Of a stretch of DNA of 64,000 bases, positions 33,440-42,912 are shown one piece after another (position 1 is the stretch's first letter; each line of letters begins with the position of its first letter). Source of the DNA: Rhodanobacter sp. FDAARGOS 1247 (GTDB lineage: Bacteria; Pseudomonadota; Gammaproteobacteria; Xanthomonadales; Rhodanobacteraceae); NCBI RefSeq assembly GCF_016889805.1, contig NZ_CP069535.1, positions 682,001-746,000 on the forward strand, written 5' to 3'. Made by a program: the position numbers and the translations under genes. The notes under the pieces were generated by a model, which made no database searches, was not told the DNA's origin, and saw nothing but the letters and a program-made list of their open reading frames with translations.

Positions 33440-34375
33440 ATGACCAAGCCGCAACTCCTGATCGACACCGATCCCGGTGTCGACGATGCCCTCGCCATCC
33501 TGATGGCTTACGCCCATGCCGATCTGGCCGGCCTCAGCATCGCCGCGGGCAACGTGGGCCTGGGCCACACCGTGCGCAACGCGCGCACCCTGGTCGACCT
33601 GGTGGGCATGACGACGCCGGTCTTCGCCGGGTGCGCCATGCCGCTGGTGCGCGCGCCGGAAGAAGACGCCGCCTTCGTGCATGGCCAGGACGGTTTCGGC
33701 GACGTGGGTTTCGCCGAACCCGCCGCCGCGGTGTCGACCGAGTCGGCGGCGCTGGCGCTGTTGCGCCTGACCCGCGAGCGCCCCGGCGAGTTGACCCTGG
33801 TGGCGCTGGGCCCGCTGACCAACCTGGCGCTGGCGCTGCGGCTGGACCCGGGCCTGCCCGAACGGGTGGCGCGACTGGTGGTGATGGGTGGCGCGGTCAC
33901 CGGTCACGGCAACACCGGCAAGGTGCCGGCGGAATTCAACATCGGCTTCGACCCCGAGGCGGCCCACGTGGTGTTCGAGGCGTTCCCGGCATTCGACCTG
34001 GTCGACTGGGAAGCCACCCTGCGGCACGCCTTCGACGATGCCGAGTTCGACGGCTGGCTGGCCGCCGGCGACCATCGCGCGGATTTCTTCGGGCGGATCG
34101 TGGCCACGGCGCGTCGCTACAACGCCCTGCACGAACGCACGGGGCTGGTCGCCGCGGACGCCCTGGCGATGGCCGTCGCGCTGGACCCCTCGATCGTCAC
34201 CCGCAGCGAAAGGCGGGCGGTGGCGGTGGAGCTGGATGGTCGACTGACCCGCGGCGCCACCGTGGTCGACTGGACGGCGCGGCTGGGCCGACCGGCCCAG
34301 GCGAACATCGTGCTGGAGGTAGACCAGGCCCGCTTTGCGGCGATGGTGAAGCGCGCGCTGGGCGTTCCGGGCTGA
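33440..34375 (+). CDS. Nucleoside hydrolase family protein
   Basis: A 311-residue protein of the inosine-uridine preferring nucleoside hydrolase family, which cleaves the N-glycosidic bond of ribonucleosides. The calcium-binding signature IDTDPGVDDALAI lies at residues 8-20, and AEFNIGFDPEAA is the second metal/ribose segment. The C-terminal conserved position that reads His-Asp in group I and II enzymes reads Ala-Asp here (VAADALAMAVALDP), so the general-acid His is missing. Activity may be altered, or it may belong to a divergent group. It stands alone between recG and rpmE2. Confidence 0.88.
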   Translation: MTKPQLLIDTDPGVDDALAILMAYAHADLAGLSIAAGNVGLGHTVRNARTLVDLVGMTTPVFAGCAMPLVRAPEEDAAFVHGQDGFGDVGFAEPAAAVSTESAALALLRLTRERPGELTLVALGPLTNLALALRLDPGLPERVARLVVMGGAVTGHGNTGKVPAEFNIGFDPEAAHVVFEAFPAFDLVDWEATLRHAFDDAEFDGWLAAGDHRADFFGRIVATARRYNALHERTGLVAADALAMAVALDPSIVTRSERRAVAVELDGRLTRGATVVDWTARLGRPAQANIVLEVDQARFAAMVKRALGVPG

Positions 34376-34393
34376 TCCGCGGGCCGGGGCGAC

Positions 34394-34423
34394 TTGCGCA
34401 GCCAGGCGCATCCTCGTTACAAT
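34394..34423 (+). promoter_or_regulatory. Candidate promoter for rpmE2
   Basis: TTGCGC (34394-34399) and TACAAT (34418-34423) with an 18-base spacer, the same -35 and spacing as the rplM promoter candidate. This leaves a short leader of about 27 bases. Confidence 0.55.
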
Positions 34424-34456
34424 GCCGCTCTTTTCACCACCGCTTTAGAGCCAGCC

Positions 34457-34711
34457 ATGAAGCCTGATATCCATCCGAATTACGTCCCGGTGGTGTTCCA
34501 GGACCTGTCGTCCGACTTCTCGTTCCTGACCAAGTCGACCATGTCCAGCAAGGAAACCATCAAGTGGGAAGACGGCAACGAGTACCCGCTGATCAAGGTG
34601 GATATCTCCAGCCATTCGCACCCGTTCTACACCGGCAAGCAGAAGACGCTTGACGTGGGCGGCCGCGTCGACAAGTTCCGTCGCCGTTACGCGGGCTCCG
34701 TCAAGGAGTAA
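34457..34711 (+). CDS. rpmE2: 50S ribosomal protein L31 type B
   Basis: An 84-residue zinc-independent L31 paralogue. The type B pattern is clear: [20 protein letters not shown], ending [30 protein letters not shown]. The CxxC zinc motifs of type A L31 are absent. Type B copies are often induced under zinc limitation by Zur. No Zur-like box was recognised here, and a sigma70-type promoter lies upstream. It is followed by a strong terminator. Confidence 0.95.
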   Translation: MKPDIHPNYVPVVFQDLSSDFSFLTKSTMSSKETIKWEDGNEYPLIKVDISSHSHPFYTGKQKTLDVGGRVDKFRRRYAGSVKE

Positions 34712-34785
34712 TCGCCGGTTGCTGCGGGCCGGTTGCTGCAGGCGCCTGGCGCCGGTCAGCAGATCCGATCGCCAACGCGGTTCGA

Positions 34786-34823
34786 AGACACGGGGCAGGC
34801 GCAGGCCTGCCCCGTGTCTTTTC
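34786..34823 (+). terminator. Strong terminator after rpmE2
   Basis: A perfect 15-bp stem, AGACACGGGGCAGGC with its complement (34805-34819) around loop GCAG, followed by TTTT. Confidence 0.9.
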
Positions 34824-34869
34824 GTGTCCGGCATTCGACCATTCGCCATCGAATGCGCGCGTGGCCTTG

Positions 34870-34878
34870 TGCGATAAT
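34870..34878 (+). promoter_or_regulatory. Candidate extended -10 promoter for gltA
   Basis: TGCGATAAT is an extended -10 (TGn plus GATAAT). No -35 is evident. It lies about 135 bases before gltA and would give a long leader containing the hairpin at 34951-34985. Confidence 0.45.
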
Positions 34879-34950
34879 GGCGGGTGAGCTGACGCCAAGG
34901 CGTTCGTTGCTTCGGCTGTTTTCCCCGGCCGCCGAAGCCAGGCATTCCGC

Positions 34951-34985
34951 ACCGGACGGCATCGCCCATGGCGATGCCGTCCGGT
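34951..34985. repeat. Perfect 16-bp inverted repeat upstream of gltA
   Basis: ACCGGACGGCATCGCC, loop CAT and the exact complement. It ends 26 bases before the gltA start. There is no T run, so it is not a standard terminator. It could be a leader structure controlling gltA or a protein-binding palindrome. Confidence 0.8.
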
Positions 34986-35011
34986 GATGACCCACATGCA
35001 AGGAGATTTCC

Positions 35012-36307
35012 GTGTCCGATCCCAAGATCGTCAAGTTGGTGGATGAGTCGACCAGTCGCAGCAGCGAGCTGCCCCTGGTCAGCGGCACGCTGGGACCAGC
35101 GTGCATCGACATCGCCACCCTGTACAAGGACACCGGCCATTTCACCTACGACCCGGGTTTCGGCAGCACCGCCAGCACCAAGAGTGCGATCACCTACATC
35201 GACGGTGACAAGGGCGTGCTGCTGTATCGCGGTTACCCGATCGAGCAGCTGGCGGAGAAGTCCAGCTTCCTAGAGGTGGCCTACCTGCTGCTGAACGGCG
35301 AGCTGCCCAAGGCGGACGAGTTTGCTGCGTTCGAGCACGATGTCTCGCATCACACCATGCTGCACGAGTCGCTGAAGAACTTCTTCCAGGGCTTCCACCA
35401 CGACGCGCACCCGATGGCGATGCTGGCCGCGGCCGTCGCCTCGTTGTCGGCGTTCTACCACGACGACCTCAACGTCGATGATCCGGCCGACCGCAAGCTG
35501 GCCGCGATCCGCCTGATCGCCAAGATGCCGACGATCGCCGCGGCCTGCTACCGCTATTCGATCGGCTGGCCGTCGCGCTATCCGCGCAACAACCTCGAGT
35601 ACGTCGACCGTTTCCTGCACATGATGTTCGAGGTGCCGAGCGAGCCGTTGCAGATGAATCCGGTCGCGGCCAAGGCGCTGGACCTGCTGTTCATCCTGCA
35701 CGCCGACCACGAGCAGAACGCGTCGACCTCGACTGTGCGCCTGGTCGGTTCCACCGGCGCCAATCCGTATGCGTCGATCGCCGCCGGCATCACCGCGCTG
35801 TGGGGCCCGGCCCACGGTGGCGCGAACGAGGCCGTGCTCAAGCAGCTCGAGGAAATCGGCAGCCCGGACAACGTCGAGTCGGCGATCCTGCGCGCCAAGG
35901 ACAAGAACGACAGCTTCCGCCTGATGGGCTTCGGCCATCGCGTGTACAAGAACTTCGACCCGCGCGCGAAGATCATCCGCGAGATGTGCCACAAGGTGCT
36001 GGCCGAACTGGGTGTGAAGGATCCGCTGCTGGATGTGGCGATGAAGCTGGAAGAGGCGGCGCTGAAGGACGAATACTTCATCGAGCGCAAGCTGTATCCG
36101 AACGTCGATTTCTACTCGGGCATCATCTACAAGGCGCTGGGCATTCCCACCGAGATGTTCACCGTGATGTTCGCCATCGCCCGCACCGCCGGCTGGATCG
36201 CGCACTGGATCGAGCAGCATGAAACGCCGGGATCGCGGATCGGTCGCCCGCGCCAGGTCTATACCGGTGCCGACGTGCGCGACTTCGTGCCGACGACGAA
36301 GCGCTGA
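35012..36307 (+). CDS. gltA: Citrate synthase
   Basis: A 431-residue type II (hexameric) citrate synthase that condenses oxaloacetate and acetyl-CoA to citrate at the TCA entry. Catalytic and substrate regions are intact: [50 protein letters not shown] and the conserved Asp in NVDFYSGI. Start GTG with AAGGAG upstream. E. coli GltA is 427 residues. Upstream are an extended -10 box and a perfect hairpin, and downstream is a terminator. Confidence 0.97.
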   Translation: MSDPKIVKLVDESTSRSSELPLVSGTLGPACIDIATLYKDTGHFTYDPGFGSTASTKSAITYIDGDKGVLLYRGYPIEQLAEKSSFLEVAYLLLNGELPKADEFAAFEHDVSHHTMLHESLKNFFQGFHHDAHPMAMLAAAVASLSAFYHDDLNVDDPADRKLAAIRLIAKMPTIAAACYRYSIGWPSRYPRNNLEYVDRFLHMMFEVPSEPLQMNPVAAKALDLLFILHADHEQNASTSTVRLVGSTGANPYASIAAGITALWGPAHGGANEAVLKQLEEIGSPDNVESAILRAKDKNDSFRLMGFGHRVYKNFDPRAKIIREMCHKVLAELGVKDPLLDVAMKLEEAALKDEYFIERKLYPNVDFYSGIIYKALGIPTEMFTVMFAIARTAGWIAHWIEQHETPGSRIGRPRQVYTGADVRDFVPTTKR

Positions 36308-36324
36308 GCATCTGCGGTTGAAGG

Positions 36325-36353
36325 AAAGCCCCGGCCATGGTCGGGGCTTTTTT
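36325..36353 (+). terminator. Terminator after gltA
   Basis: AAAGCCCCG, an 8-base loop and CGGGGCTTT are followed by further T residues (to 36353). Confidence 0.88.
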
Positions 36354-36371
36354 CATGCGGGGCAGATCGCT

Positions 36372-37046
36372 TCAGCGCAGGGCGGCGCTCAACTGCTGCT
36401 CGAAATCGTCGGCGGGATCTTCCGCCAGCAGCAGTTCCACCTGGGTCAATGACGCGCGCCGCATCGGCCGGTCGTCGGCACGATCCAGTGGCGCCTGGCG
36501 CAGCGCGTCGCGCGGCAGCACGGTGAGGTCGAACGGCAGTTCGTCGGCGGCGAACAGCAGTACCTGATATTCCGGCTGATCCTCGTCGCGGCCGTAGCGC
36601 AGCCGGCGCACCTGGGTATCGAACGGCACGCCGTGTTCGCGCAGGTAGAGCATCACGGCCTCCGGATCGTCGCTGTAGACGTGCAGGCACACGGCCGAGT
36701 GGGCGTCCGCCGTGCCTTCCAGCACCGCGCCGACCAGGCGTGGTTCGAAGGCGGCCAGGAAACGCATCGCGTCGAGCGCCGCCTCCCGGCGTTGCCGCAG
36801 CAGTTGCGGCTGGCTGTCGCCGAGGAACAGGCGCTGGTGTTCGCGCAAGGCCTGCTCGATTTCCTGGTTGCGGGGCAGCGCCTGGGTGTCGAGGATGCCC
36901 AGGCGTTCCGCCGCCTTCAGCTTGGCGTGGTGGAAATCGCGGATGCCGTGCTCGCTCATCAGCCGCGCCGCTTCCTGGGCGATGCGGACACGGTTGCGTT
37001 GCAGGCGGTCATGCGTGTGGATGCGGTGGTGCTCGCCTCGTGACAT
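36372..37046 (-). CDS. Conserved hypothetical protein (possible nucleotidyltransferase-like)
   Basis: A 224-residue soluble protein. The N-terminal half is helical and basic (QRNRVRIAQEAARLMSEHGI ... HHAKLKAAERLGI), and the middle contains DAMRFLAAFEPRLVGAVLEG. The second half has alternating strands with LHVYSDDPEAVMLYLREHGV and ends RPMRRASLTQVELLL. I recall similar proteins in Pseudomonas and Xanthomonas annotated as hypothetical or nucleotidyltransferase, but no catalytic DxD pattern is obvious. The ATG at 37046 is preferred (AGGAG about 10 bases upstream). It is followed by gltA in the opposite sense. Confidence 0.7.
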   Translation of the reverse strand: MSRGEHHRIHTHDRLQRNRVRIAQEAARLMSEHGIRDFHHAKLKAAERLGILDTQALPRNQEIEQALREHQRLFLGDSQPQLLRQRREAALDAMRFLAAFEPRLVGAVLEGTADAHSAVCLHVYSDDPEAVMLYLREHGVPFDTQVRRLRYGRDEDQPEYQVLLFAADELPFDLTVLPRDALRQAPLDRADDRPMRRASLTQVELLLAEDPADDFEQQLSAALR

Positions 37047-37113
37047 GGACAGGGCGCTCCTCATCATGCGGTAACCGGCAGCTTCCGTCGGTCGGGCCGC
37101 TGCCGGCGAGGGT

Positions 37114-39639
37114 TCAGAAGATGTCGTAGGCGTGTTGCTGGTCCTGCTCCTTCTGCTGGGCAGCCTGGCTGCGCAACCGGTCGACGTCCTCCACTTTGAA
37201 TATCTCGCTCATGGCATCGGGATCGCCCGCGCCGGAGGGCAGTCCGCTGTAACGGTTGATCATTACCGTACTGATTCCCGGCGGCATCGGCAACGTGCTG
37301 GATGGCTGGTCCTTGAGCGCGCTGCCCATGTAGGACATCCAGATCGGCAGCGCTGCCTTGGCGCCGAACTCGCCCCGGCCGAGTGAGCTGTAGTCGTCGA
37401 AGCCCACCCACACGGCGGTCGACAGCTCGCCGTTGAAGCCGACGAACCAGGCGTCGCGGTGGTCGTTGGTGGAGCCGGTCTTGCCGGCCAGGTCGTCGCG
37501 TCCCAGCGCGCGGGCGGCCGAACCGGTGCCGCGCAGGATCACGTCCTTCATCAGCGACACCATCAGGTAGTCGTTGCGCACTTCGATCACGTGCGGCGCC
37601 AGCACCGGGGCGTGCGCGCCGGCGCCGTGTGCATCGGCCGGGAGCACGGCTTCGCCCACGCCGTCGACGCTGCTCGACTCGGCCGGCTCGCCGGCCTGGC
37701 TGGCCAGGTTGTTGGCCGGCGTCGGATTCATGTCGGCTGGCGGCGGGCCGGGCGGATTGGTGTCCAGCAGGCGCTCCTGGCAATTGCGGCAGGCGCGGGC
37801 CGGGTTCGCCACGTAGACCGGCGTGCCATTGCGGTCGTCGATCTCGTGGATGAAATACGGCGTGACCAGGTAGCCGCCATTGGCGAACACGGCGTAGCCG
37901 CGAGCCATGCTCATCGGCGACACCGAGGCGGTGCCCAGCGCCATCGACAGGTTGGCCGGGATGGCGTCCTGCGAGAAACCGAAGCGGGTCGCGTACTCGC
38001 GCATGAAGCGCACGCCGATGGCGTCGAGCAGGCGCACCGAGACCAGGTTCTTCGATTGCACCAGCGCCTCGCGCAGGCGCATCGGACCGGCGAACTTGCC
38101 ATCGTCGTTGGAAGGCGTCCAGATGCCGTTCGGTCGCGATGGGTCGGGCAGGGCCAGCGGTGCGTCATTGATGATCGAGGAGGGCGTAAAGCCCCGCTCG
38201 AACGCTCCCGAGTACAGGTACGGCTTGAAGCTGGAGCCGGGCTGGCGGGCGGCCATGACCGCGCGGTTGAACTTGCTGCGGACGAAGCTGAAACCGCCGA
38301 CCAGGGCCTGGATCGAGCCGTCCTCCGGATTCACCGAGGTCAGCGCGGCCTGCGCGGCGGGGATCTGCGCCAGCTGCCACTCGCCCTTGTCGTCGCGGGC
38401 CAGGCGGATGATGTCGCCGCGCTTGAGCACGGCATCGACCCTCGTCGGCGTGGCTCCGACCCGGTCGTCACTGATGTGCGGGCGAGCCCAGCTGAGGGCG
38501 GCCAGGTCGAGAATCGCGCTTTCGTGGCTGGACAGGTAGACCGTCGCCTGTCCGGCGTCGCTGGCGGTGACGATGCCCGGCTGCATGCCCGAGATGCTGC
38601 CGTAACTGCCCAGCAGGTTGTCGAAATCGGCGTCGCCCGCATTCGCCGGCAGGTCCTGGTGGGCTTCCGGGCCGCGCCAGCCGTGGCGGCGGTCATAGGC
38701 GATCAGCCCTTCGCGCACCGAATCCACCGCGGCCTGCTGACGGCCGCTCTGCACCGTGGTCTTCACCACGTAGCCTTCGGTCAATGCGTCGTTGCCGAAA
38801 CGGTCGAGCACCTGCCGGCGCACCATCTCGGCCAGGTAGGGGGCGTCCACCTCGATCGGCTGCTCATGCGGGTAGGCGTGGTTCGGCTCGGCGATCGCCT
38901 GCTCGTAGACGGCCTTGGTGATGTAGTCGTGGCGCAGCATCTCGCCCAGCACCCAGTTGCGCCGCGCAATCGCCCGCTTCTGCCCGTTGATCGGATTGAC
39001 CACCGAGGGCAACTGGAAGGTCGATGCGATCAGCGCGCACTCGGCCACGCTGAGCTGGTCCAGGGTCTTGCCGTAGTAATACTCCGCTGCCGCGGCCACG
39101 CCGTAGGAACGGTGGCCGAGGAACATCTTGTTGAGGTACAGCTCGAGGATCTGGTCCTTGCTCAGCTCGTGCTCGATGCGCAGCGCGATGAAGATCTCGG
39201 TGAGCTTGCGCGAATACAGCTTCTCGGGGCTGAGGAAGAAGTTGCGCGCCACCTGCTGGGTGATCGTCGAGCCACCCGGGCCCTTGTCGCCGCCGGTCAC
39301 CACCACATGCCAGCCGGCACGCGCGATGCCGTGCCAGTCCACGCCCGGGTGGTGGTAGAAGTCGGCGTCCTCGGCCGAAAGCACCGCATGCTTGAGCCGG
39401 TCGGGCACCTTGTCGATGTCCACCGGGATGCGCCGCGTCTCGCCGAAGCTGGCGATCAGCTTGCCGTCGGCACTGACCACCCGCAGCGGTACCTGCATGG
39501 GGTAGTTCTTCAGCTCGGCCACCGAGGGCAGCCGGGGAGAGATCAGCCAATACGCCACACCCACCGCGATAACTGTCAGGAGCAAACCGGAAAAGGCCAG
39601 GAGCAGAGCCCAGCGCAACAAGCGTTTGAAAATTTGCAT
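37114..39639 (-). CDS. mrcA: Penicillin-binding protein 1A (class A PBP)
   Basis: An 841-residue bifunctional peptidoglycan synthase in the inner membrane. One N-terminal TM helix (about 9-32) is followed by the GT51 glycosyltransferase domain (EDADFYHHPGVDW with catalytic Glu, GGSTITQQ, and RKLTEIFIALRIE). The transpeptidase domain has SSFKP (SxxK), SKN and KTGS. A CxxC (CRNC) is followed by a Pro/Ala-rich insert before the KTGS region. It is divergent from pilMNOPQ, the conserved ponA/pil arrangement. A TATACT on the minus strand near 39680 may be its -10 box. Confidence 0.96.
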   Translation of the reverse strand: MQIFKRLLRWALLLAFSGLLLTVIAVGVAYWLISPRLPSVAELKNYPMQVPLRVVSADGKLIASFGETRRIPVDIDKVPDRLKHAVLSAEDADFYHHPGVDWHGIARAGWHVVVTGGDKGPGGSTITQQVARNFFLSPEKLYSRKLTEIFIALRIEHELSKDQILELYLNKMFLGHRSYGVAAAAEYYYGKTLDQLSVAECALIASTFQLPSVVNPINGQKRAIARRNWVLGEMLRHDYITKAVYEQAIAEPNHAYPHEQPIEVDAPYLAEMVRRQVLDRFGNDALTEGYVVKTTVQSGRQQAAVDSVREGLIAYDRRHGWRGPEAHQDLPANAGDADFDNLLGSYGSISGMQPGIVTASDAGQATVYLSSHESAILDLAALSWARPHISDDRVGATPTRVDAVLKRGDIIRLARDDKGEWQLAQIPAAQAALTSVNPEDGSIQALVGGFSFVRSKFNRAVMAARQPGSSFKPYLYSGAFERGFTPSSIINDAPLALPDPSRPNGIWTPSNDDGKFAGPMRLREALVQSKNLVSVRLLDAIGVRFMREYATRFGFSQDAIPANLSMALGTASVSPMSMARGYAVFANGGYLVTPYFIHEIDDRNGTPVYVANPARACRNCQERLLDTNPPGPPPADMNPTPANNLASQAGEPAESSSVDGVGEAVLPADAHGAGAHAPVLAPHVIEVRNDYLMVSLMKDVILRGTGSAARALGRDDLAGKTGSTNDHRDAWFVGFNGELSTAVWVGFDDYSSLGRGEFGAKAALPIWMSYMGSALKDQPSSTLPMPPGISTVMINRYSGLPSGAGDPDAMSEIFKVEDVDRLRSQAAQQKEQDQQHAYDIF

Positions 39640-39823
39640 GGTGTGGAGATAGCGAGACCTGAGTCAAAACATGGCAGAGTATAGATGTAGCAGTATTCCC
39701 CGCATGAGGCGTGGTTTGCCAAAGCTCGAACCGGCCCGCCGAAGCAAGGGTCGAGCCAAGAAGGGGTTTCGCCTAAATGTGGCCCGGATCACGCCAATCA
39801 CTTGAGAAAGTTTCCGTAGACCG

Positions 39824-40969
<1,146 letters not shown>

Positions 40970-40970
<1 letters not shown>

Positions 40971-41689
40971 TGGCACACGTCAATCTACTTCCGTGGCGCG
41001 CCGAGCGACGCAAGCAACGCGAGCGCGAGTTCTACATGCAGCTGGTTGCCGCCTTCGTGGTCGGCATTGGCGCGTTGCTGGTGTGGATGTTCTGGATGGA
41101 CCAGCGCATCGACAACCAGAATGACCGCAACGCCTACCTGCAGACCGAGATCAAGCAGCTCGACGTGCGCATCGCCAAGATCAAGGAGCTGGAGAAGGTG
41201 CGCGAGCACCTGCTGGCCCGCAAGCAGATCATCGAGCAGTTGCAGGCCGACCGCTCGCAGATGGTGCATCTGTTCGACGAACTGGTGAAGACGATCCCGA
41301 CCAGCGCCCGCCTGACCGGACTCAAGCAGAGCGGCCAGTCGATGTCGCTCGACGGCGTGGCGCAGTCCAACGCCAGCGTGGCCGAATACATGCGCAACAT
41401 CGAAGTCTCGCCGTGGATGGGCCATGCCGACCTGCGCCAGACGCAGAACACGCATGATGCCTCCCGCATGCCGTACTCGTTTGGCCTGAACGTGCAACTG
41501 AGCAAGCCGAAAACCGACGAAGTCGACCCCACCAAGACGCCGTTGCCGCCCGCGGGCAGCAGCTCCAGCGCCGCGCCGGCCGTACCGGCACCGCTGGGTG
41601 CGGCGGCCAAGGCAGTGACCACGCCCGCGGCCCCGGTGACGCCGGAAGCCAAGCCGGTCAGTGCGCCGGCTGCGAAGGGAGGTGTCTGA
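40970..41689 (+). CDS. pilN: Type IV pilus assembly protein PilN
   Basis: A 239-residue bitopic membrane protein. The N-terminal MAHVNLLPWRAERRKQRERE binds PilM. One TM helix (about 24-42) is followed by a coiled coil and a periplasmic ferredoxin-like domain. The last 55 residues are Ala/Pro-rich and longer than usual, probably a disordered tail. It overlaps the pilM stop and precedes pilO by 2 bases. Confidence 0.95.
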
Positions 41690-41691
41690 TC

Positions 41692-42351
41692 ATGAGTTTC
41701 CTCAGTGATATCCAGAACCTCGATCGCAACAACGTCGGTGGCTGGCCGCAGTCGGTAAAGATCTTCTTCACCACGCTCCTGTTCGGCCTGGTGTTGCTGG
41801 CCGGCTGGTACTTCGTCATCAGCGACCAGCAGGACAGCCTGAATTCGCTGGTCGGCAAGGAAGGTTCGCTCAAGCAGGAATTCGCCACCAAGCAGGCCAA
41901 GTCGGTCAACCTCGAGGCACTGCAACAGCAGCTCGACGAGATGCAGGACATGCTGCGCCAGTTGCTGCGCCAGCTGCCCAGCAAGACCGAGATGCCGGAG
42001 CTGCTGACCGACATTTCGCAGACCGCGCAGTCGGCCGGCCTGGAGACCGACCTGTTCCAGCCGGGTCCGGAGACGCCGAAGGACTTCTACGCAGAGCGAC
42101 CGATCGCCCTGAAGTTCAGCGGCACCTACCACCAGTTCGGCACCTTCATCAGCGGCGTGGCTTCGTTGCCGCGGGTGGTGATCCTCACCCTGCACGACGT
42201 GTCGCTGACACCGAAGGCGGCGGGCGACAAGGGCGCGAACGGGCAACTGGTCCTGCAGGGCACCGTCAAGACCTATCGCTACCTCGATGACGATGAGAGC
42301 GCGGCATCAGCCAAACCCGCGGGCAGGAACAGGGCGGGGGGCCGGAAATGA
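41692..42351 (+). CDS. pilO: Type IV pilus assembly protein PilO
   Basis: A 219-residue inner-membrane protein that dimerises with PilN. The N-terminus with QNLDRNNVGGWPQSVKIFF, one TM helix (about 24-43), a coiled coil of Gln/Glu-rich residues (KQEFATKQAKSVNLEALQQQ) and a periplasmic domain (FSGTYHQFGTFISGVASLPR) fit the family. The stop overlaps pilP by 4 bases. Confidence 0.95.
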   Translation: MSFLSDIQNLDRNNVGGWPQSVKIFFTTLLFGLVLLAGWYFVISDQQDSLNSLVGKEGSLKQEFATKQAKSVNLEALQQQLDEMQDMLRQLLRQLPSKTEMPELLTDISQTAQSAGLETDLFQPGPETPKDFYAERPIALKFSGTYHQFGTFISGVASLPRVVILTLHDVSLTPKAAGDKGANGQLVLQGTVKTYRYLDDDESAASAKPAGRNRAGGRK

Positions 42352-42893
42352 ACAAGCAGACATTCATCAAGCCGGCACACGCCGCACGCTTCGCGCTGAT
42401 GCTGGGCGCCGTGCTGGTCCTCGGCGGCTGCACCCGCGGCATGTCCGACCTGCGCAGCTGGGTTGCCCAGGAAAAGGCCAAGAAGGGCGCGCCGATCCAG
42501 CCGTTGCCGGTGATCAAGACCTTCGAAACATTCAAGTACGACGACCAGGATCGCCGTGACCCGTTCAGCCCGAGCACGGCCGAGCTGGACAACAACAGCA
42601 CCGCCAACACCGGTCCCAGGCCGGACGCCAACCGCGCCAAGCAACCGCTTGAGCTGTTCGCGCTGGACAGCCTGAAGATGGTCGGCACGGTCGGTGCCGG
42701 CGGCAGCATGGAAGTGCTGGTCAAGGACCCGGGCGGGGTGATCCACCGCGTCCATGTCAACGAGTACATGGGTCAGAACTACGGGCATATCACGGCGATC
42801 AGCGAAGACCATATTGATCTGGTCGAGCTGGTATCCAACGGTAATGGTGGCTGGATGGAACGTCCTGCCAGCATCGCGCTCGACGCGAAATAG
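42348..42893 (+). CDS. pilP: Type IV pilus lipoprotein PilP
   Basis: A 181-residue lipoprotein with lipobox LVLGGC near residue 27. The PilP segments KYDDQDRRDPFSP and LKMVGTVGAGGSMEVLVKDP, with an HRVHVNEYMGQNYGHITAI stretch, form the beta-sandwich homology region that contacts PilQ. It links the inner-membrane PilNO platform to the secretin. Confidence 0.94.
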   Translation: MNKQTFIKPAHAARFALMLGAVLVLGGCTRGMSDLRSWVAQEKAKKGAPIQPLPVIKTFETFKYDDQDRRDPFSPSTAELDNNSTANTGPRPDANRAKQPLELFALDSLKMVGTVGAGGSMEVLVKDPGGVIHRVHVNEYMGQNYGHITAISEDHIDLVELVSNGNGGWMERPASIALDAK

Positions 42894-42912
42894 GTAGACA
42901 GGGGCTGATGCA

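Noticed and set aside
34457..34711. A Zur-controlled gene because L31 type B often is
   Set aside because: No Zur-like palindrome is recognised upstream, only a sigma70-type promoter.
37459..39684. A 741-codon open frame opposite mrcA
   Set aside because: It is antisense to PBP1A with no recognisable domain and a composition typical of a shadow frame.
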